A DNA stretch of 7,690 nt from Treponema sp. UBA2869 (GTDB taxonomy: Bacteria > Spirochaetota > Spirochaetia > Treponematales > Treponemataceae), in contig DEEV01000050.1 in the NCBI GenBank assembly GCA_002350445.1, positions 3,746 to 11,435 of the forward strand, in the 5' to 3' direction. Shown piece after piece: positions 5,548 to 7,690 of the stretch. The notes under the pieces were generated by a model, which saw only the letters and a program-made list of their open reading frames with translations, was not told the origin of the DNA and searched no databases. Positions within the stretch are counted from its first letter, which is position 1. The number at the start of each line of letters is the position of its first letter. Made by a program: the position numbers and the translations under genes.

Positions 5548-5593
5548 ATAAAAAAGTTATATTGCACAAAGTGTCAATATAACTTTTTTATCA
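5546..5593 (+). repeat. Palindrome C (inverted core, 19-bp perfect stem)
   Basis: The arms at 5546-5564 and 5575-5593 are perfect 19-bp complements. CAC (5565-5567) and GTG (5571-5573) then close an AAA loop with T5574 bulged. The core at 5564-5575 read on the minus strand is GACACTTTGTGC, one transition from the core of A and B, so the element is inverted. The bulged T is the complement of the bulged A in the other two. It shares TG (5546-5547) with the end of palindrome B. A T6 run lies within the 3' arm. The 3' arm ends 24 bases before the frr start codon. Confidence 0.87.
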
Positions 5594-5602
5594 ATTTTAT
5601 AA

Positions 5603-5609
5603 TTTGGAG
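5603..5609 (+). promoter_or_regulatory. frr ribosome binding site
   Basis: TTTGGAG lies 8 bases before the frr ATG (5618) and just outside palindrome C, so it should be free for ribosomes even when the hairpin forms. Confidence 0.7.
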
Positions 5610-5617
5610 TAAAACGT

Positions 5618-6160
5618 ATGGCAGATATCGAAGAAAGAATGGAAAAAACAATCACTTCTTTGAAGGATTCATTCAATACAATCAGAACCGGACGCGCTAA
5701 TGCCGCAATTTTTGATAAGGTTCGTGTTGATTATTACGGAACAAAATCACCTTTAAATCAGGTTGCTACAATTCAGATTCCAGAAGCACGATCTGTCATT
5801 ATTCAGCCGTTTGATAAATCACTTATCAATGAAATTGAAAAAGCAATTCAGGCTTCAGATTTAGGTTTGAATCCTTCTAATGATGGAAAAGTTATTAGAA
5901 TTTCTATCCCTGCCCTTACAGCAGAACGCCGCAAGGAACTTGTAAAACAGGCAAAAACTGTTGCAGAAAATTCAAGAACTGCAATTCGTAACATCCGCCG
6001 TGATGGTAACGACGATCTTAAAAAACAGCAGAAAGATGGAACTCTCACAGAAGACGGACTTAAAACAGAAACAGACAAGCTTCAGAAGCTTACAGATAAA
6101 TACATCGACGAAATCAATAAGATTTACGATGCAAAAGAAAAGGATATTTTGCAGAACTAA
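5618..6160 (+). CDS. frr: Ribosome recycling factor
   Basis: RRF acts with EF-G after termination to split ribosomes from mRNA. The 180-residue product is close to the usual 185. Conserved blocks are RTGRANA (23-29) in the first helix, the small beta domain with VDYYGTKSPLNQVA (37-50) and IQIPEARSVIIQPFD (52-66), GLNPSNDGKVIRI (83-95), and the return helix with LTAERRKELVKQAK (100-113) and RNIRRDGND (124-132). It starts from an ATG with a suitable TTTGGAG site. Its stop codon overlaps the uppS start by one base. frr downstream of rpsB-tsf is a common bacterial order, but pyrH, often found between tsf and frr, is missing; the triple palindrome occupies that place. Confidence 0.97.
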   Translation: MADIEERMEKTITSLKDSFNTIRTGRANAAIFDKVRVDYYGTKSPLNQVATIQIPEARSVIIQPFDKSLINEIEKAIQASDLGLNPSNDGKVIRISIPALTAERRKELVKQAKTVAENSRTAIRNIRRDGNDDLKKQQKDGTLTEDGLKTETDKLQKLTDKYIDEINKIYDAKEKDILQN

Positions 6161-6864
6161 TGAGTATTGATAAAGCAAAACTTCCGCTGCATGTTGCCAT
6201 AACAATGGACGGCAACGGAAGATGGGCACAGTCCAGAAAACTTCCAAGAACCGCAGGTCATGACCAGGGCGTAAAAACTGCAAAGAAAATTGTAAAAGCA
6301 GCTGCCGACGCAGGTATTAAAAATCTTACATTATATATTTTTTCTACCGAAAACTGGAAACGTGCGGAACAGGAAGTCGGTTTCCTTATGAATCTTATTC
6401 ACGCGCATCTTAAGGGTGAACTTAATTTTTATAAGGAAAACGGCATCAGGCTTAATCACATTGGCGATTTAACTGCCCTTCCAAAGAATATTCAAAAGGA
6501 TATTCTTGATTCAATTGAAGAAACAAAAGAGTTTAACGGAATGACGTTGAACCTTGCAATAAATTATGGCGGACGAGACGAAATTTTAAGGGGAATTAAA
6601 AAACTTCTTAAAGAAAAGGTTGAACCCGAAAAACTGGACGAAAGCCTTTTTTCAGCTTATCTTGACATGCCTCAAAGCCCGGATGTTGATTTATTAATCA
6701 GAACTGGCGGCGAGCAGCGTTTAAGTAACTTTCTATTATGGCACATTCCTTATGCAGAGCAGATTTATTGTGATACTTTGTGGCCGGATTATACCGAACA
6801 GGAATTTTTAAGTCATATAGAAAGCTTTCAAACTAGAAACAGACGTTTTGGTGCGGAAAAATGA
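6160..6864 (+). CDS. uppS: Isoprenyl transferase (undecaprenyl diphosphate synthase)
   Basis: This cis-prenyltransferase adds isopentenyl diphosphate units to farnesyl diphosphate to make the C55 lipid carrier used in peptidoglycan and glycan export. It acts at the inner face of the membrane. The 234-residue protein has the signature TMDGNGRWA (15-23) with catalytic-type Asp17, the loop YIFSTENWKR (59-68), NLAINYGGRDEI (131-142), and the diphosphate-binding RTGGEQRLSNF (181-191) followed by the YAE segment at 198-200. The ATG overlaps the frr TAA (TAATG). AAGGA lies about 17 bases upstream, too far for a normal site, so initiation is probably coupled to frr termination. The last bases overlap cdsA. 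Chain length cannot be proved from sequence; C55 is the normal expectation. Confidence 0.95.
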   Translation: MSIDKAKLPLHVAITMDGNGRWAQSRKLPRTAGHDQGVKTAKKIVKAAADAGIKNLTLYIFSTENWKRAEQEVGFLMNLIHAHLKGELNFYKENGIRLNHIGDLTALPKNIQKDILDSIEETKEFNGMTLNLAINYGGRDEILRGIKKLLKEKVEPEKLDESLFSAYLDMPQSPDVDLLIRTGGEQRLSNFLLWHIPYAEQIYCDTLWPDYTEQEFLSHIESFQTRNRRFGAEK

Positions 6865-7690
6865 GTAAAATTGTATCAAGGTTATTAACTTTTTTTATAG
6901 GACTTCCTCTGGTAATTCTTATTGTAAGCTTTAACTGGATGAATCATCTTGCAATGAATCTTGTTGTTACAGTCTTTTCTGTGCTTGCGGCTAACGAATT
7001 TTATTCAATGCTTGCAAAAGACAATAAGCTTATGCCGCGTGTATTGATTCTCCTTTTTACAGGAATTATCCCACTTTCGTCTTATCTTTTTATTTTTATT
7101 AATATTGAATATCAGGTTACTTTATGGGTTTATATCTGCGAATGCCTTTTAATTCTTGCAATTGAATGTTTTTCGGCAAAAACCTTTGAAAAATCTGTTA
7201 CAAAAATTGCATATTCCCTTCTTATCCTTTTTTACTGCGGATATTTGTGTACATTTATTTCAAAAATGACAACTCTTCCGGATGCAACTTTGTATCTTTG
7301 GATGTTTTTTCTTTTTGTATTTATTTGCGATTCTGCGGCATGGCTTTTTGGCGTTTTGTTTGGAAAAAATAACCGCGGCTTTGTTGCTGTAAGTCCAAAT
7401 AAAAGTATTGTAGGTTTTGCGGGCGGCATTGCTGGTTCTGTTGCGTGTGGCATTTTATTTAAAGTTATTTTTGAAGACAGATTAATCTGCTCTTTTGCAA
7501 ATATAATTATTCTGGCTCTTGGCACTGCATTTGCGGCAATTGTCGGCGACCTGATAGAATCAGTTTTTAAGCGCGCAACAAACGTAAAGGACAGCGGAAA
7601 CTTGATTCCTGGTCGCGGTGGTGTTCTTGATTCTATTGATTCAATTTTAGTTGCAGCTCCAATTTTCTATATTGGAATGTATTTTATTCT
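6861..7690 (+). CDS. cdsA: Phosphatidate cytidylyltransferase (CDP-diacylglycerol synthase), cut by right window edge
   Basis: This integral membrane enzyme makes CDP-diacylglycerol from CTP and phosphatidic acid, the branch point of phospholipid synthesis. The ATG overlaps the uppS stop as ATGA, showing translational coupling. The window holds 276 residues and no stop; family length is about 270-290, so only the extreme C-terminus is missing. There are several hydrophobic segments (about 8-24, 31-47, 60-82, 88-103, 116-134, 144-167, 184-204, 211-230, 261-276). Family motifs are CDSAAWLFG (156-164), SPNKS (178-182) and the C-terminal signature SVFKR...KDSGNLIPGRGGVLDSID (234-260). Two signature positions differ from the classic form: Arg252 for His in PGHGG, and Ser258 for Arg in LDRxD. 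The metal-binding Asp pattern is otherwise intact, so the enzyme is probably active. Confidence 0.93.
   Translation, partial: MSKIVSRLLTFFIGLPLVILIVSFNWMNHLAMNLVVTVFSVLAANEFYSMLAKDNKLMPRVLILLFTGIIPLSSYLFIFINIEYQVTLWVYICECLLILAIECFSAKTFEKSVTKIAYSLLILFYCGYLCTFISKMTTLPDATLYLWMFFLFVFICDSAAWLFGVLFGKNNRGFVAVSPNKSIVGFAGGIAGSVACGILFKVIFEDRLICSFANIIILALGTAFAAIVGDLIESVFKRATNVKDSGNLIPGRGGVLDSIDSILVAAPIFYIGMYFI

Noticed and set aside
5473..5593. CRISPR array or insertion sequence for the triple repeat
   Set aside because: There are no direct repeats with equal spacers and no transposase frame; the copies are palindromes with a shared core and one is inverted.
5598..5603. TATAAT as a promoter for frr
   Set aside because: No -35 box at the right distance, and transcription would begin past the ribosome binding site.
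7232..7525. Minus-strand open frame inside cdsA
   Set aside because: Antisense to a clear membrane enzyme gene; no family resemblance and no ribosome binding site.

Overview
This looks like chromosomal housekeeping DNA from an AT-rich spirochaete, most likely a Treponema. Supporting signs are the A+T-rich coding sequence, a lipoprotein with a short signal peptide, ribosomal protein S2 with a long acidic C-terminal tail, and the gene order rpsB-tsf-frr-uppS-cdsA. The genus call is inferred from protein character and synteny, not from a database search.

Left part, minus strand (1-1524): coaD, then rpmF-acpP, then the 5' end of rnc (ribonuclease III), which runs off the left edge. Two near-consensus sigma-70-type promoters lie in tandem in front of rpmF. 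A strong hairpin terminator follows acpP, so rnc probably has its own start signals. A perfect 11-bp inverted repeat lies in the rnc leader.

Middle part, plus strand (1583-3590): divergent from coaD are a small lipoprotein gene, a secreted HEAT-like repeat protein gene and maf. They are tightly spaced and probably form an operon. The lipoprotein promoter lies so close to its ATG that the message may be nearly leaderless. maf starts with TTG one base after the preceding stop codon.

Right part, plus strand (3591-7690): a structured leader of about 178 bases precedes rpsB-tsf (ribosomal protein S2 and elongation factor Ts). Then come frr (ribosome recycling), uppS (undecaprenyl diphosphate synthase) and cdsA (CDP-diacylglycerol synthase, cut by the right edge just before its end). 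frr, uppS and cdsA overlap by 1 and 4 bases and are surely co-transcribed. The set links translation with envelope lipid synthesis.

The most unusual element is in the tsf-frr gap (5473-5593). Three palindromes abut one another. Their stems are unrelated, but all share the apical core GACACTTYGTGC, twice on the plus strand and once inverted. Each has one bulged base at the same core position. This constant-core, variable-stem design is the best candidate here for an undescribed repeat or RNA element.
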